DNA of 64,000 nt from Acidimicrobiales bacterium (GTDB taxonomy: Bacteria; Actinomycetota; Acidimicrobiia; Acidimicrobiales; JAVJTC01): positions 1 through 64,000 of the forward strand of contig JAVJTC010000002.1 in the NCBI GenBank assembly GCA_040219085.1, given 5' to 3'. Below are positions 50,397-59,046 of this stretch, in pieces. The notes below the pieces were generated by a model. The model was not told the origin of the DNA, searched no databases, and saw only the letters and a program-made list of their open reading frames with translations. Both the position numbers and the translations under genes were made by a program. Position 1 is the stretch's first letter, and each line of letters starts with the position of its first letter.

Positions 50397-51641
50397 GTGG
50401 CCGCACCCGGCGCCGCGATCCTCCACGTCGACATGGACGCGTTCTTCGTGTCCGTGGAACTCCTGCGCCGCCCCGAGCTCCGTGGACGACCGGTCGTGGT
50501 CGGTGGTTCGGGCGGACGTGGGGTCGTGGCCGCAGCTTCCTACGAGGCACGGTCCTACGGCGTCCACTCGGCGATGCCGTCGGTGACGGCCCGGAGGCGG
50601 TGCCCCGAGGCGGTGTTCCTCGACGGTGACCACGCTCTCTACCGGTCCGTGAGCAGCCGCGTGATGGACATCTTCCGGTCGGTCACCCCCCTCGTCGAGC
50701 CACTTTCCCTGGACGAGGCGTTCCTCGACGTCTCGGGCGCGGTCCGTCTGCTCGGGTCACCGGTCGTGATCGCCCACCGGCTGCGGGAGGAGATCACCGA
50801 GAGAGAGGGCCTCAGCTGCACCGTGGGGGTCGCCCGGACCAAGTTCCTGGCCAAGTTGGCCTCCCAGCAGGCGAAACCGCGCCCGGCTCGCACTGGGCCG
50901 GTGCCGGGCGCAGGCGTGCTGGAGGTCCCTCCCGACGACGAGGAGGGTTTCCTGCTGCCGCTGCCGGCCGAGGCGATGTGGGGCGTTGGTCCCGTCACCC
51001 TCGCCAAGCTCCACCGCCTCGGCGTGACCACGATCGGTGACATCGCAGCGGTCGGCCCCGACACCCTGCGCGCCGCGCTCGGCGACGGTGTCGGCGGTCA
51101 CCTTCATGCTCTGGCGACCGGTGAGGACGACCGCGCGGTCGTTCCCGACGCGGCGCCGAAGTCGATCAGCCACGAGGAGACCTTCGCCCACGACCTGCGG
51201 GATCGTCAGCGCGTCGACACCGAACTGATCCGACTCGCCGATGCGGTGGCCCGGCGCCTCCGCGAGGCCGGCCTCGTCGGTCGTACGGTCACGGTCAAGG
51301 TGCGTGACGGGGGGTTCCGCACGGTGACGCGCAGTCGCACCCTGCCCGATCCGACCGACACCGCCGCGCTGGTGGCCCGCGAGGCGCGCGCGCTGGCGGT
51401 GGGCGTCGACGTCGAGGCCGGGGTCCGACTGCTGGGAGTGGCCGTGTCGGGTCTCGTCGACGGCACCGTGCGCCAGCTCAGCCTCGACGACCTCGGTGAG
51501 CCCGCGTGGAGTGAGCTCGATTCGGCGCTGGACACGATCCGGGAGCGCTTCGGTCCGGGCGCCATCGGCAGGGCGTCGGTGGCGGGGCGCGGGCGTCCCG
51601 GGCCGGGCGACCGCCCATGGGGACCGGACGAGGTGGGCTAG
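50397..51641 (+). CDS. dinB: DNA polymerase IV (Y-family)
   Basis: This 414-residue translesion polymerase has the palm start ILHVDMDAFFVSVELLRRPE with first catalytic Asp residues, VVAAASYEARSYGVHSAMPS (fingers, steric gate region), and VEPLSLDEAFLDVSGA with the catalytic Asp-Glu. TVGVARTKFLAKLASQQAKP is the thumb-proximal signature, WGVGPVTLAKLHRLGVTTIG the HhH motif, and the little-finger domain (about 250-370) includes SISHEETFAHDLRD. A LexA box was not found in the short upstream region. The C-terminus lacks an obvious beta-clamp QxxLF motif, but RQLSLDDL near 375 may serve. Confidence 0.95.
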   Translation: MAAPGAAILHVDMDAFFVSVELLRRPELRGRPVVVGGSGGRGVVAAASYEARSYGVHSAMPSVTARRRCPEAVFLDGDHALYRSVSSRVMDIFRSVTPLVEPLSLDEAFLDVSGAVRLLGSPVVIAHRLREEITEREGLSCTVGVARTKFLAKLASQQAKPRPARTGPVPGAGVLEVPPDDEEGFLLPLPAEAMWGVGPVTLAKLHRLGVTTIGDIAAVGPDTLRAALGDGVGGHLHALATGEDDRAVVPDAAPKSISHEETFAHDLRDRQRVDTELIRLADAVARRLREAGLVGRTVTVKVRDGGFRTVTRSRTLPDPTDTAALVAREARALAVGVDVEAGVRLLGVAVSGLVDGTVRQLSLDDLGEPAWSELDSALDTIRERFGPGAIGRASVAGRGRPGPGDRPWGPDEVG

Positions 51642-51741
51642 GAACAACCCCCGCTACGCGTTGTTAGGGGAGTGGCCCTGTGAGAAGATGGTCGGGACAA
51701 GACGGGGGTCGCTGCGGCCTCCACCGCGAACGGGAGTGACA

Positions 51742-52134
51742 GTGCCCCTCTCCGAGGACGAGCAACGCATCCTCAGTGAGATCGAGGCCCAGCTCTACGA
51801 GACCGATCCCGGTCTCGCGAAAGAGGTCGGGTCGACGACGGTCTACACGCACGCGTTCCGAAACCTGCGCTGGGCCACCTTCGGCTTCATCGTCGGGGTC
51901 GGTGTGTTGATCTTCACGCTGTCGATCTCCTTCTACTTCTCGTTCGGCGGCTTCCTCGTCATGTTGGGTTCGGCCCTGTTCTTCGAACGCAACGCACGTC
52001 GGCTCGGCCGGGTGGGTCTCCAACAGATCGCACAGAACATGCGTGGCGGCGGTTTCAAGGATGTCCTGGGCAATACCGGTCAGCGGATGCGGGACCGGTT
52101 CCGTCGCGAACGCGAGGGTGGCGACCCGGACTGA
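51742..52134 (+). CDS. DUF3040 membrane protein
   Basis: This 130-residue protein of the actinobacterial DUF3040 family has the diagnostic N-terminus PLSEDEQRILSEIEAQLYET (1-21) and then two adjoining transmembrane helices, ATFGFIVGVGVLIFTLSISF and FSFGGFLVMLGSALFF. A basic C-terminal tail (MRDRFRREREGGDPD) stays cytosolic. The function is unknown, but the gene is usually close to the dcw cluster in actinobacteria, as in this window. GTG 51742 is chosen because the family begins MPLSE and GGGAG lies 6 bases upstream; an in-frame GTG at 51736 is the alternative. Confidence 0.92.
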   Translation: MPLSEDEQRILSEIEAQLYETDPGLAKEVGSTTVYTHAFRNLRWATFGFIVGVGVLIFTLSISFYFSFGGFLVMLGSALFFERNARRLGRVGLQQIAQNMRGGGFKDVLGNTGQRMRDRFRREREGGDPD

Positions 52135-52160
52135 CCCGGCGGGCCGACTGACCGGCCCCC

Positions 52161-54443
52161 TCAGCCGAAGAGACGGCGGGGGTCCATGCGCCACCGGAGT
52201 CGTGCGGTGACCGAGATCTTCGCCTCGGCCGACTCGGTTATCGCGTCCCTCGCAGCTTCGGCGTCGCGAACGAGAGGTTCGCCCGGTGCCGCAGCGGCGA
52301 ACGCGGCCATCTCGGCGGCCACCCCGAGGCGGCGGCTGGCGCCTGAATCGATCCCCAGGGAACGGCCGAGGCGACCCGCGTATTCGACGGGCGTCTCCGT
52401 CGCCGTCGGCGTCACCCCGATGCGGTGACCGACCGAGGCGATGTCGTTCCACGCGAGGCGCACCCTGCCGGCTGCATCGTCGCCGACCTGTGCGACGAGA
52501 CGGCGTCGGCGCGCGTCGGCGAGAGCGGGCACGCCGAGGACGAGCCCCACCACGACGACTGCGATGAGTCCGAGGACGACGAGCGTGGCGCGCAGGGCAC
52601 CCGAACCGCCGGCCGGGCCGGGGTCCGCCCCTGAGGCCACCTCGTCACCGGGGGGGACGGTGTCCGAGCCGCCCGGATCCTCGAATCCCGGATCGGGGGT
52701 GGGCGTGGCGGAGCTGTCGCCGGGCGTCTCCACGCGGGTGGTCGGCGTGGTGGAGGGCCCCGACTCGTCCTGTTGCTCGGCGACGCCGGTGTAGTTCTGG
52801 GCGCCGGGGGCGCCGCGTCCGGGCGTCGGCTCGAACGCCACCCAGCCCGCGCCGGTGATGAACACCTCGGGCCAGGCATGGGCGTGTTCGCCCCGCACGC
52901 TGTAGAGGCCCGGTTCCACCTCGTCGCCGGGGGTGAACCCCACGGCGACCCTGCTCGGGAGTCCGATCACCCGCGCCATTGCGGCGAAGGTCCCGGCGAA
53001 CTGCTCGCAGTAGCCGCGGCCGAGGGCGAGGAACTCCTCGATGGTGTCGGTCGAGTGGCCCGCAGCGACGTCGAGGTCGTAGGTGAAGTCGTTGCGGAAG
53101 TAGTTCTGGAGGGCCAGGGCCTTTTCATACGGGGTGGTCATGCCGCTGGTGAGTTCCACGGCCAGGCTTGCGGCGGTCGGGGAGAAGTTCTCGGGCAGAG
53201 CGAGGAATCCCCCGGTGATCTCGTCGGGCAGTGGCGCGTTCGCGGATGACAGGACCGCCGGGTCGAAGCGGGGGAGGGCGGAGGTGGTCTGGTAGCGCAG
53301 ACCGTTGGAAGTCGGTCGGCCGTTCTCGACGATGAGGGTCGCCGACGTCGGCTCGTAGCTCACGCCGACGTCGGTCAGGTTCGTCAGCGTTCTCGGTTCG
53401 AACGCCGCCGGCAGCCACACCTGCGAGAGCGCGCTGATGCGGAACTCCTGGCTGGAGGTCACGACCGTGGTTCCCGAGGTGAAGTCGCTCGGGAGTGTGC
53501 CGCTCGCATCGTCGTAGTCCGCACGCGACTTCCAGACGAGTCCGTCGAACGTGTCGAGTGCGGTCAGGCGCCAGTAGGAGCGCTGGTCGCTGCGCACGGT
53601 GAAGACCTCGACGTCCTGCTGGTCGACGAGACGTCCGCGGATGTCCACGAGCGGACTGATCACGACCCGCGACGGGTCGTCGGAACCCTCCCCGATGTTC
53701 TTCCAGTCCACGATCGGTTCGTCGTCGACCCCGGGAAACGATGGGCCGATGACCCCACCGGCGACGATCGCGACCAGTGCAAGGCCCGCTGTGCCGGCGA
53801 GAATCGCCCGATACCCGTGGCGCGCCTGTTCGGCCCCGAGCCAGGTGCCGGTGGTCGCCTGATGGGCGGCCCGATGGGTCCCGATGAAAACGAGCAGTGC
53901 GGCCAGATAGAGCAGCGTGGTGGTGAGGCGGCCACGGCTCTCGCCGAACATCGCGACGAACACGACGAGTGCGAGCGTGGGTACGACCGACTCGACCGAG
54001 GAGCGGAGGCGGAACGCCGCCCAGTCGGCCAGGACGGCCACGAGCCAGACCGCGATGGCGGCGGCGAGGAGGAACCCGGTGGCGGAAGGGGCCGGGGCGC
54101 TCACGTTCTGGAAGAGCGCCCAGGCCGCGTCGAGATCGGCCCGCGCGCCGGTCCAGGTCCCACCGGTGGGAATCCCGGCGCGCGTGGTGGATCCGTAGTG
54201 GATCCATACGTTGGCCAACAGCACCGCGAGCCCGGCTCCCGCCGAGGCGAGGAGGATGCCGAATCCCCCTCGACGCAGGAGGACGAGAGCCGCGTGGGCG
54301 ACCGTCGCGGTGACGATCAGGGGGAGCGCGTAGTCGTTGTCGACGAAGAGCCTGTCGAACCCGAGCACCGCCGTCAGCGTCAGCGCGTAGAGCAGGATCT
54401 CGGCAGGGATCTCCAGAGCCGACGAACGGGCGCGGGCGTTCAC
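52161..54443 (-). CDS. Transglutaminase-like membrane protein (TgpA/DUF3488)
   Basis: This 760-residue protein has at least six N-terminal transmembrane helices (for example LYALTLTAVLGFDRLF, ALVLLRRGGFGILLASAGAG and GFLLAAAIAVWLVAVLADWA). A large extracytoplasmic region includes a transglutaminase core: GRGYCEQFAGTFAAMARVIG with Cys479, and EHAHAWPEVFITGAGW with His522, followed by FEPTPG. A Thr/Pro-rich linker, another helix (LRATLVVLGLIAVVVVGLVLG) and a cytosolic tail complete it. Proteins of this type are encoded with MoxR and DUF58 genes, as here, and may act on wall or peptide substrates. Its ATG overlaps the DUF58 stop. Confidence 0.92.
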   Translation of the reverse strand: MNARARSSALEIPAEILLYALTLTAVLGFDRLFVDNDYALPLIVTATVAHAALVLLRRGGFGILLASAGAGLAVLLANVWIHYGSTTRAGIPTGGTWTGARADLDAAWALFQNVSAPAPSATGFLLAAAIAVWLVAVLADWAAFRLRSSVESVVPTLALVVFVAMFGESRGRLTTTLLYLAALLVFIGTHRAAHQATTGTWLGAEQARHGYRAILAGTAGLALVAIVAGGVIGPSFPGVDDEPIVDWKNIGEGSDDPSRVVISPLVDIRGRLVDQQDVEVFTVRSDQRSYWRLTALDTFDGLVWKSRADYDDASGTLPSDFTSGTTVVTSSQEFRISALSQVWLPAAFEPRTLTNLTDVGVSYEPTSATLIVENGRPTSNGLRYQTTSALPRFDPAVLSSANAPLPDEITGGFLALPENFSPTAASLAVELTSGMTTPYEKALALQNYFRNDFTYDLDVAAGHSTDTIEEFLALGRGYCEQFAGTFAAMARVIGLPSRVAVGFTPGDEVEPGLYSVRGEHAHAWPEVFITGAGWVAFEPTPGRGAPGAQNYTGVAEQQDESGPSTTPTTRVETPGDSSATPTPDPGFEDPGGSDTVPPGDEVASGADPGPAGGSGALRATLVVLGLIAVVVVGLVLGVPALADARRRRLVAQVGDDAAGRVRLAWNDIASVGHRIGVTPTATETPVEYAGRLGRSLGIDSGASRRLGVAAEMAAFAAAAPGEPLVRDAEAARDAITESAEAKISVTARLRWRMDPRRLFG

Positions 54444-55606
54444 TGTCCGGTGGCCCGGCTGACGGCGTCGCTCCAGGCCTCGGCGAACGACTGGTCGTTT
54501 CCGATCGTCATGGTCAACGCGGACGTTACCGGCGCGTCGGCGGCTAGTGGGGTCGTGGCGAACCGGACCACGGCACCACCGCTGCGGCCGGCGAGTTCCG
54601 CCAGGACGCCTTCGTCATCCTCACCGGTGCTGTCGCCGACCACGGCGGTGACGGCGCCACCTCCGAGGAGATGGGTGAAGCCGATCGAGCCGGCGAGATC
54701 TCCACCGCTTCGTTGCTCGATCACGGCGAGCAACTCCGAGATGGGGTCCGATTCGACGGCGGGCGCCACCCACCCGGTATCGAGGCCGTCGGTGGAAATG
54801 AGGCGCACGGTGTCGGAGCGGGCGTGGCAGGCCGCGGTGATGCTGGCCGCGGCGGAGACCATCCGTTCGAAGCGCTCCGGATCCGCGGCCCTGCTGCGGA
54901 CGTCGAGAAGGACGGTCGTGCGCCCCTGGCGCGGCGTCTCGTCCTGACGGATCATCAACTCGTCGAGCCGTGCGGTGGCCGGCCAGTTCACGCGGCGGAG
55001 GTCGTCGCCGACGACGTAGGGGCGGAGCGCGTAGAAGTCCTCACTCGAACGGCCGATGCCGGACGGTCGTCGTAGCACCCGCTGCGGATCCTCACCGGCG
55101 GGCCGGGGCGGACCGGCGATCTCGTCGATGGAGGGCAGGACGAGGATGAGGAGCCGCCCGGCGGCCTCTCGGCGCCGACGTGCCATGCCGAAGGGGTCGA
55201 CGGTCTCGATGACGGCCGGCCCGACCTCGACGAGTCCACGACGGTCGGTCGGCAGCCGGTAGGCGACGCGCGTGGTCTCGTCGCTCGACAGGGGCGCCAA
55301 CATGATCGAGGCGCCCCGGGTTCCCGAGACCCCGTCGGTGACGGTCAGGACCGGGCTGGACACGCGTGCCCGGTTGGTGACGGCCAGGTCGACACGACTC
55401 GCCTCGCCGGCGCGGACCCGGGGCGGTCGTGCCACCCGGGCGAGATGCAGACGTGGGCTCCGGACGGCGACGTGGAGCAGGCCGAGCCCGACGAGTGATC
55501 CGAGAGCGACGCCGATCACGAAGAGTTCGAAGATCCCCAGTACCCGGCCCGCGACGACACAGGTGCATCCTGCGACGAGCGTCAGCCAGCCTGTTCGGGT
55601 GGGCAT
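54440..55606 (-). CDS. DUF58 protein (von Willebrand-like, MoxR partner)
   Basis: This 388-residue protein has two N-terminal membrane helices (GWLTLVAGCTCVVAGRVLGI and LFVIGVALGSLVGLGLLHVA). A beta-rich region follows (RVDLAVTNRARVSSPVLTVT), then the DUF58 signature SSEDFYALRPYVVGDDLRRV continuing into NWPATARLDELMIRQDE. A VWA-like fold with TTVLLDVRSR comes next. DUF58 proteins operate with MoxR AAA ATPases and TgpA-type transglutaminases in a conserved trio found in many bacteria. ATG 55606 is the start that begins with the helices; a longer frame upstream is not credible. It follows the MoxR stop by 7 bases. Confidence 0.9.
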   Translation of the reverse strand: MPTRTGWLTLVAGCTCVVAGRVLGIFELFVIGVALGSLVGLGLLHVAVRSPRLHLARVARPPRVRAGEASRVDLAVTNRARVSSPVLTVTDGVSGTRGASIMLAPLSSDETTRVAYRLPTDRRGLVEVGPAVIETVDPFGMARRRREAAGRLLILVLPSIDEIAGPPRPAGEDPQRVLRRPSGIGRSSEDFYALRPYVVGDDLRRVNWPATARLDELMIRQDETPRQGRTTVLLDVRSRAADPERFERMVSAAASITAACHARSDTVRLISTDGLDTGWVAPAVESDPISELLAVIEQRSGGDLAGSIGFTHLLGGGAVTAVVGDSTGEDDEGVLAELAGRSGGAVVRFATTPLAADAPVTSALTMTIGNDQSFAEAWSDAVSRATGQ

Positions 55607-55613
55607 GGGCCGC

Positions 55614-56642
55614 TCAGGTCGGCGCCGGCACCCGCGGGACGGGGACGCGCTGGAGGACCTCGGCGACGACGTCGGCATTCGAGCCCCCACGCATCCGCGC
55701 CTCGGGACGCAGCAGGAGTCGGTGGGCGAGGACGGGTTCGGCCAGGGCCTTCACGTCGTCGGGAGTCACGTAGCCGCGTCCGACCGCTGCGGCCCGCGAG
55801 CGCGCCGCACGCTGGAGAGCGAGCGTGGCCCGCGGCGACATGCCCAGGGTGAGGTGGGGGTGTTGGCGGGTCGTGTTGGCGATCTCGACCAGGTAGGTCT
55901 TTATCGCCGGCGCTACGTGGACCTTCTTGACCGCACGGGTCATCGCGATGACGTTCTGGGCTGAAACGACCGGCCTCAGGTCGTCGAGCGCATCGCCGGT
56001 GGCGTGGGTCTCGAGTATCTCGAGCTCGGCCTCGCGGCTGGGGTAGCCGACGCTGATGGTCATGAGGAAGCGGTCGAGTTGGCTGTCGGGGAGCGGATAG
56101 GTCCCCTCGTGTTCGATCGGGTTCTGCGTGGCGATGACCATGAATGGGCGCGGCAGGGTGTGGGTGGCGCCGTCCACGGTCACCTGGCGCTCGGCCATCG
56201 CCTCGAGGAGCGCCGCCTGGGTCTTGGGCGAGGTGCGGTTGATCTCGTCGGCGAGGACGAGTCCCGCGAAGATCGGGCCTGGGCGGAACTCGAAGGTGTT
56301 CGAGGAGCGGTTCCACAGCGAGACGCCGACGACGTCGGTCGGGAGCAGGTCCGGAGTGAACTGGATCCGGCCGAAGGTGACGTCGAGTGATTTCGCGAGG
56401 GCCTTGCCGAGGCTCGTCTTCCCGACGCCCGGCGCGTCCTCGACGAGGAGGTGACCCTCGGCGAGGAGACACACGAGCATGAGCCGGATCACGTCACGCT
56501 TGCCCTGGATGACCCGCTCGATGTTCGTCACGATGGCGTCGAACAGATCGGCGAAGCTCTCGCCCCGTGGGTTGGGTCTCGGTGCGCCGGGGCCGGGCGC
56601 GCCGGCCTCTGTGTCGACGGGCATCTGCGGTGGCATGGACAC
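55614..56642 (-). CDS. MoxR-family AAA ATPase
   Basis: This 342-residue AAA+ ATPase has Walker A HLLVEDAPGVGKTSLGKALA, Walker B GLVLADEINRTSPKTQAALL, sensor 1 FMVIATQNPIEHEGTYPLPD with the SQLDRF Arg finger region, and a C-terminal lid with TLGMSPRATLALQRAARSRA (sensor 2). MoxR proteins act as chaperones for their DUF58 or VWA partners, here encoded directly downstream. GTG 56642 with GAGGA 8 bases upstream is the best-supported start; GTG 56672 and ATG 56636 are alternatives. A TATGAT box lies upstream. The operon moxR-DUF58-TgpA is complete. Confidence 0.93.
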   Translation of the reverse strand: MSMPPQMPVDTEAGAPGPGAPRPNPRGESFADLFDAIVTNIERVIQGKRDVIRLMLVCLLAEGHLLVEDAPGVGKTSLGKALAKSLDVTFGRIQFTPDLLPTDVVGVSLWNRSSNTFEFRPGPIFAGLVLADEINRTSPKTQAALLEAMAERQVTVDGATHTLPRPFMVIATQNPIEHEGTYPLPDSQLDRFLMTISVGYPSREAELEILETHATGDALDDLRPVVSAQNVIAMTRAVKKVHVAPAIKTYLVEIANTTRQHPHLTLGMSPRATLALQRAARSRAAAVGRGYVTPDDVKALAEPVLAHRLLLRPEARMRGGSNADVVAEVLQRVPVPRVPAPT

Positions 56643-56674
56643 GGACGCGTTCCTCGGGGGTTCGGGAGGCACCG

Positions 56675-56680
56675 ATCATA
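56675..56680 (-). promoter_or_regulatory. -10 box (TATGAT) for the moxR operon
   Basis: TATGAT on the minus strand lies 32 bases before GTG 56642. A start site about 7 bases downstream would leave the Shine-Dalgarno GAGGA in the leader, supporting 56642 as start. Confidence 0.45.
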
Positions 56681-56727
56681 CCGACGCACCGTGTGCTGTT
56701 CCGGGTCGGCGCCCTGGGCCGCTGCGG

Positions 56728-56733
56728 TAGTCT
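56728..56733 (+). promoter_or_regulatory. -10 box (TAGTCT), leaderless
   Basis: TAGTCT is 7 bases before GTG 56741. Confidence 0.55.
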
Positions 56734-56740
56734 CGGCCCG

Positions 56741-56977
56741 GTGAGGACCGCTGTGGCCGCGATCGCGACGCGCCGAGACCTGTGGGTGACGGCGCTCGCC
56801 GTGGGTTGGCGACTCCGGCGTCGGCGATGGTGGATCCGGTTTCCGTTCCTGCCCGTGCCCGACTCGGGGTACCTGCGCCTGCGGGCGCTGACCGCGTACG
56901 GTGATCCGGACGCGCCGCCTGTACCGGCGGACGTCATCGCGTGGCTGGAGTGGTGCCGCGACGACGCCAGCCGGTAA
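56741..56977 (+). CDS. Small conserved hypothetical protein
   Basis: This 78-residue basic protein has well-structured composition: DLWVTALAVGWRLRRRRWWI, FPFLPVPDSGYLRLRALTAY and PPVPADVIAWLEWCRDDASR. No domain is recognised, but Trp and Pro positions suggest a small folded protein, possibly membrane-associated through its Trp/Arg-rich N-terminal half. It is leaderless, with a TAGTCT box 7 bases upstream. It is divergent from moxR, and the HNH gene starts 40 bases later with its own promoter. It is more credible than the alternative long frame that begins at 56567. Confidence 0.7.
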   Translation: MRTAVAAIATRRDLWVTALAVGWRLRRRRWWIRFPFLPVPDSGYLRLRALTAYGDPDAPPVPADVIAWLEWCRDDASR

Positions 56978-57004
56978 CGCCCGGAGCGGCGCGCCGGTCG
57001 CGAC

Positions 57005-57010
57005 TAGCCT
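57005..57010 (+). promoter_or_regulatory. -10 box (TAGCCT), leaderless, for the HNH gene
   Basis: TAGCCT is 7 bases before ATG 57018, with the same spacing as the preceding gene. Confidence 0.55.
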
Positions 57011-57017
57011 TCGCCGG

Positions 57018-57530
57018 ATGGGCCGGGCCCTCGTGCTCAACGTGACAGACGAGCCACTCGGCGTCGTCGCGTCCCGGCGGGCGGCGGTCCTCGTGTTCGA
57101 CGGCAAGGCCGACACGTTGCACGGGAGCGACGACGTGCTGCGCTCTGAGCGGATGGAGATCCCCGTCCCCTCTGTCGTGCGGCTCCGATACTACGTGCGC
57201 GTGCCGTACCAGTGGCGCGGCTCGATCAGCCGCCGCGGCGTCTTCGCCCGGGATGCGAACGCCTGCCAGTACTGCGGGGCGCGGGCGGACTCGATCGACC
57301 ACGTCCGTCCACGCAGCCGTGGTGGTGCCCACACATGGGAGAACGTCGTGGCGGCGTGTCGCCCGTGCAACGCCCACAAGCGCGATCGCCTGTTGCCCGA
57401 GACGAACATGCGGCTGCGACGGGTGCCGGCCGCTCCACCGCGCTCGATGCGGGTGGTTCTGGCTCTGGGTGACGTCCCCGCATCGTGGGAGCCCTACCTG
57501 CCAGGGTGCGACCCGGCCCTGTCGGCGTGA
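57018..57530 (+). CDS. HNH endonuclease family protein
   Basis: This 170-residue protein begins ALVLNVTDEPLGVVASRRAA, typical of a widespread actinobacterial and cyanobacterial HNH family. The nuclease core is DANACQYCGARADSIDHVRP, continuing RSRGGAHTWENVVAACRPCN, with two Cys-x2-Cys pairs for zinc and the catalytic DHV and N residues. The N-terminal half (VRLRYYVRVPYQWRGSISRR) is a conserved lead-in. Despite the HNH fold the biological substrate is not known for this family. It is a stable chromosomal gene here, not part of a mobile element. It is followed 13 bases later by the lipoate-ligase-like gene. Confidence 0.92.
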   Translation: MGRALVLNVTDEPLGVVASRRAAVLVFDGKADTLHGSDDVLRSERMEIPVPSVVRLRYYVRVPYQWRGSISRRGVFARDANACQYCGARADSIDHVRPRSRGGAHTWENVVAACRPCNAHKRDRLLPETNMRLRRVPAAPPRSMRVVLALGDVPASWEPYLPGCDPALSA

Positions 57531-57543
57531 GCGTGGCGGTCCC

Positions 57544-58212
57544 GTGACGTCGCGGGCGCGCTGGGAGGTCTCCTTCGCACGGGGTTCGGCCGCCGAGCTG
57601 CACGCGCTCGAGGTGCCGGTGTCGCCGGGCCGCGTTCTGCGGGTCTGCGAGCCGGTGCGTCCAGCGGTCGTACTGGGTAGTTCGCAGTCCCCGGAGCTCG
57701 TCGACGCTGCGGCGGCGGATGCAGCCGGCGTCGAGGTCGCCCGGCGCCGAAGTGGCGGCGGAGCGGTCCACGTGACTCCCGGCGCCGACGTGTGGCTCGA
57801 CATCGTCGTGCCGGCGGGCGACCCGTTGGCGGTCGACGACGTCGGACGGGCCTTCTGGTGGCTCGGCGAGGTGTGTGCGGGGGTCGTGGCGGGCACGGGC
57901 GTGACGCCCCGGATTCACCGGGGTGGATGGGAACCCGGACCGGCGGGTCGGCTCGTGTGCTTCGCGGGCCTCGGTCCCGGCGAGGTGACCGTGGCGGGTC
58001 GCAAGGTCGTCGGCATCTCCCAGCGCCGCACGCGGGCGTGGTCCCGCCTGTCGGTGTCGGTGCTCACCCGTTGGGAGCCGTCCGTGCTCGAGGCGGTGCT
58101 GGTCGGTCTGCCGACGGGCGATCCCGGTCCGCTCGCCGACGTGGCCGTGGGCCTCGACGGGCCACGGGATCATCTCCGCGACGCCCTGGTGGAGGCCGTC
58201 ACCTCGCTGTGA
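57544..58212 (+). CDS. Lipoate-protein ligase / octanoyltransferase family protein
   Basis: This 222-residue protein has the BPL/LplA catalytic fold: PVRPAVVLGSSQSPELVDAA, VARRRSGGGAVHVTPGADVW with the RRRSGGGAV substrate loop, and EVTVAGRKVVGISQRRTRAW with the invariant Lys in GRKVVG. These residues bind the acyl-adenylate and transfer lipoyl or octanoyl groups to carrier-domain lysines. It is shorter than LplA and lacks its C-terminal domain, so it may be an octanoyltransferase (LipM-like) or an adenylation-only half. A catalytic Cys of LipM is not certain; VCFAGLGPGE contains a candidate. It ends 336 bases before mraZ. Confidence 0.85.
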   Translation: MTSRARWEVSFARGSAAELHALEVPVSPGRVLRVCEPVRPAVVLGSSQSPELVDAAAADAAGVEVARRRSGGGAVHVTPGADVWLDIVVPAGDPLAVDDVGRAFWWLGEVCAGVVAGTGVTPRIHRGGWEPGPAGRLVCFAGLGPGEVTVAGRKVVGISQRRTRAWSRLSVSVLTRWEPSVLEAVLVGLPTGDPGPLADVAVGLDGPRDHLRDALVEAVTSL

Positions 58213-58356
58213 CCTTCACGGCTCCCGGGTGGAGCCATCGGTCCGAGGGTGGGGGGAGCGGTCGCGTCGGTGGGCTTCCCCGCCTGAGCTCTCGCGCTTC
58301 GAGCGCGAATTTTCGCGCTCTGCGTGTGCCGATGGGCCGCGTGGGGAGCTTTTTGG

Positions 58357-58385
58357 TTGACGTGTGGGGGATTAGGGCGTAGTGT
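58357..58385 (+). promoter_or_regulatory. mraZ (dcw cluster) promoter
   Basis: TTGACG (-35, 58357-58362) is separated by exactly 17 bases from TAGTGT (-10, 58380-58385), a consensus-like housekeeping sigma promoter. The operator repeats lie across its spacer and start site, so MraZ binding should repress it. Confidence 0.7.
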
Positions 58386-58410
58386 GGGGACTCGTGGGGA
58401 GATAGGGAGA
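58364..58410 (+). promoter_or_regulatory. MraZ operator: G-rich repeats at 10-bp spacing
   Basis: GTGGGGG (58364), AGGGCGT (58374), GTGGGGA (58384), GTGGGGA (58394) and AGGGAGA (58404) recur every 10 bases. Known MraZ boxes are tandem TGGG-type repeats of 10-bp period, bound by the ring-shaped MraZ octamer. The strongest units are 58384 and 58394. Confidence 0.75.
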
Positions 58411-58548
58411 GAAGGTCGTCTGTCGTGACAACAGACCGAGCGCGACGAGAACGAGCACTCACGTCGACGTCACCGACAGGCGACGCCGGCACCCCTGCTC
58501 CGGGACCACGGACGGATCGATACACGGGACGACAGACGGAAGAGCACG

Positions 58549-58974
58549 GTGTTCGTCGGATTTCTGGGAACGCACGAGCGGTCGCTGGACGACAAGGGTC
58601 GTCTCGCGTTGCCGGTCCCGTTCCGGTCCCATCTCGGCGACACCTGCTTCGCCACACGGGCGCCGGGAGCGGCCTGCCTCGGCGTGTGGACGGCGGAGGA
58701 CTTTCAGAGAACGCTCGGTCGGCTCCGGGAGAGGGTTCGCAACGGCGAAGCCTCGACGAACCAGCTCCGCCGGTTCGCCGCGGGTGCCGCCGAGCTACGT
58801 CAGGACTCCCAGGGTCGTGTGGTGCTGCCCTCGCACCTGAGGGACGCGGTCGGGCTCGATCGCGAGGTCATGGTCATCGGCGCGGGGGACCGCGTCGAGG
58901 TCTGGGACCCGCAGCGTTGGACAGAGGTCCACGACGCGGCCGAGGACGCTGCCGACGACGGCAACTGGATGTGA
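58549..58974 (+). CDS. mraZ: Transcriptional regulator MraZ
   Basis: This 141-residue protein has two AbrB-like swapped-hairpin domains. The first is FLGTHERSLDDKGRLALPVP with the DxxGR motif (13-19), and the second is AELRQDSQGRVVLPSHLRDA with QDSQGR (about 85-90). MraZ forms an octameric ring that binds the G-rich repeats in front of its own gene and tunes the division and cell-wall cluster. GTG 58549 gives the standard MFVGFLGTHE start. An acidic tail (AAEDAADDGNWM) extends beyond the fold. It is the first gene of the dcw cluster and is followed by the mraW leader RNA. Confidence 0.97.
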   Translation: MFVGFLGTHERSLDDKGRLALPVPFRSHLGDTCFATRAPGAACLGVWTAEDFQRTLGRLRERVRNGEASTNQLRRFAAGAAELRQDSQGRVVLPSHLRDAVGLDREVMVIGAGDRVEVWDPQRWTEVHDAAEDAADDGNWM

Positions 58975-59046
58975 TGCAACCGATGACGACGACGAGAAAG
59001 GAGGAATCAGCGGTCCAATCCGTGATGCAGGGGCCAACGTGGTCTC

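Larger units (their letters stand above)
58213..58548 (+). promoter_or_regulatory. mraZ upstream region and long 5' leader
   Basis: This 336-base region has no gene. It contains the mraZ promoter (58357..58385), the MraZ operator (58364..58410), and a leader of about 150 bases between the predicted start site and GTG 58549. An earlier TGGGGA at 58342 may be an extra operator unit. Confidence 0.6.
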
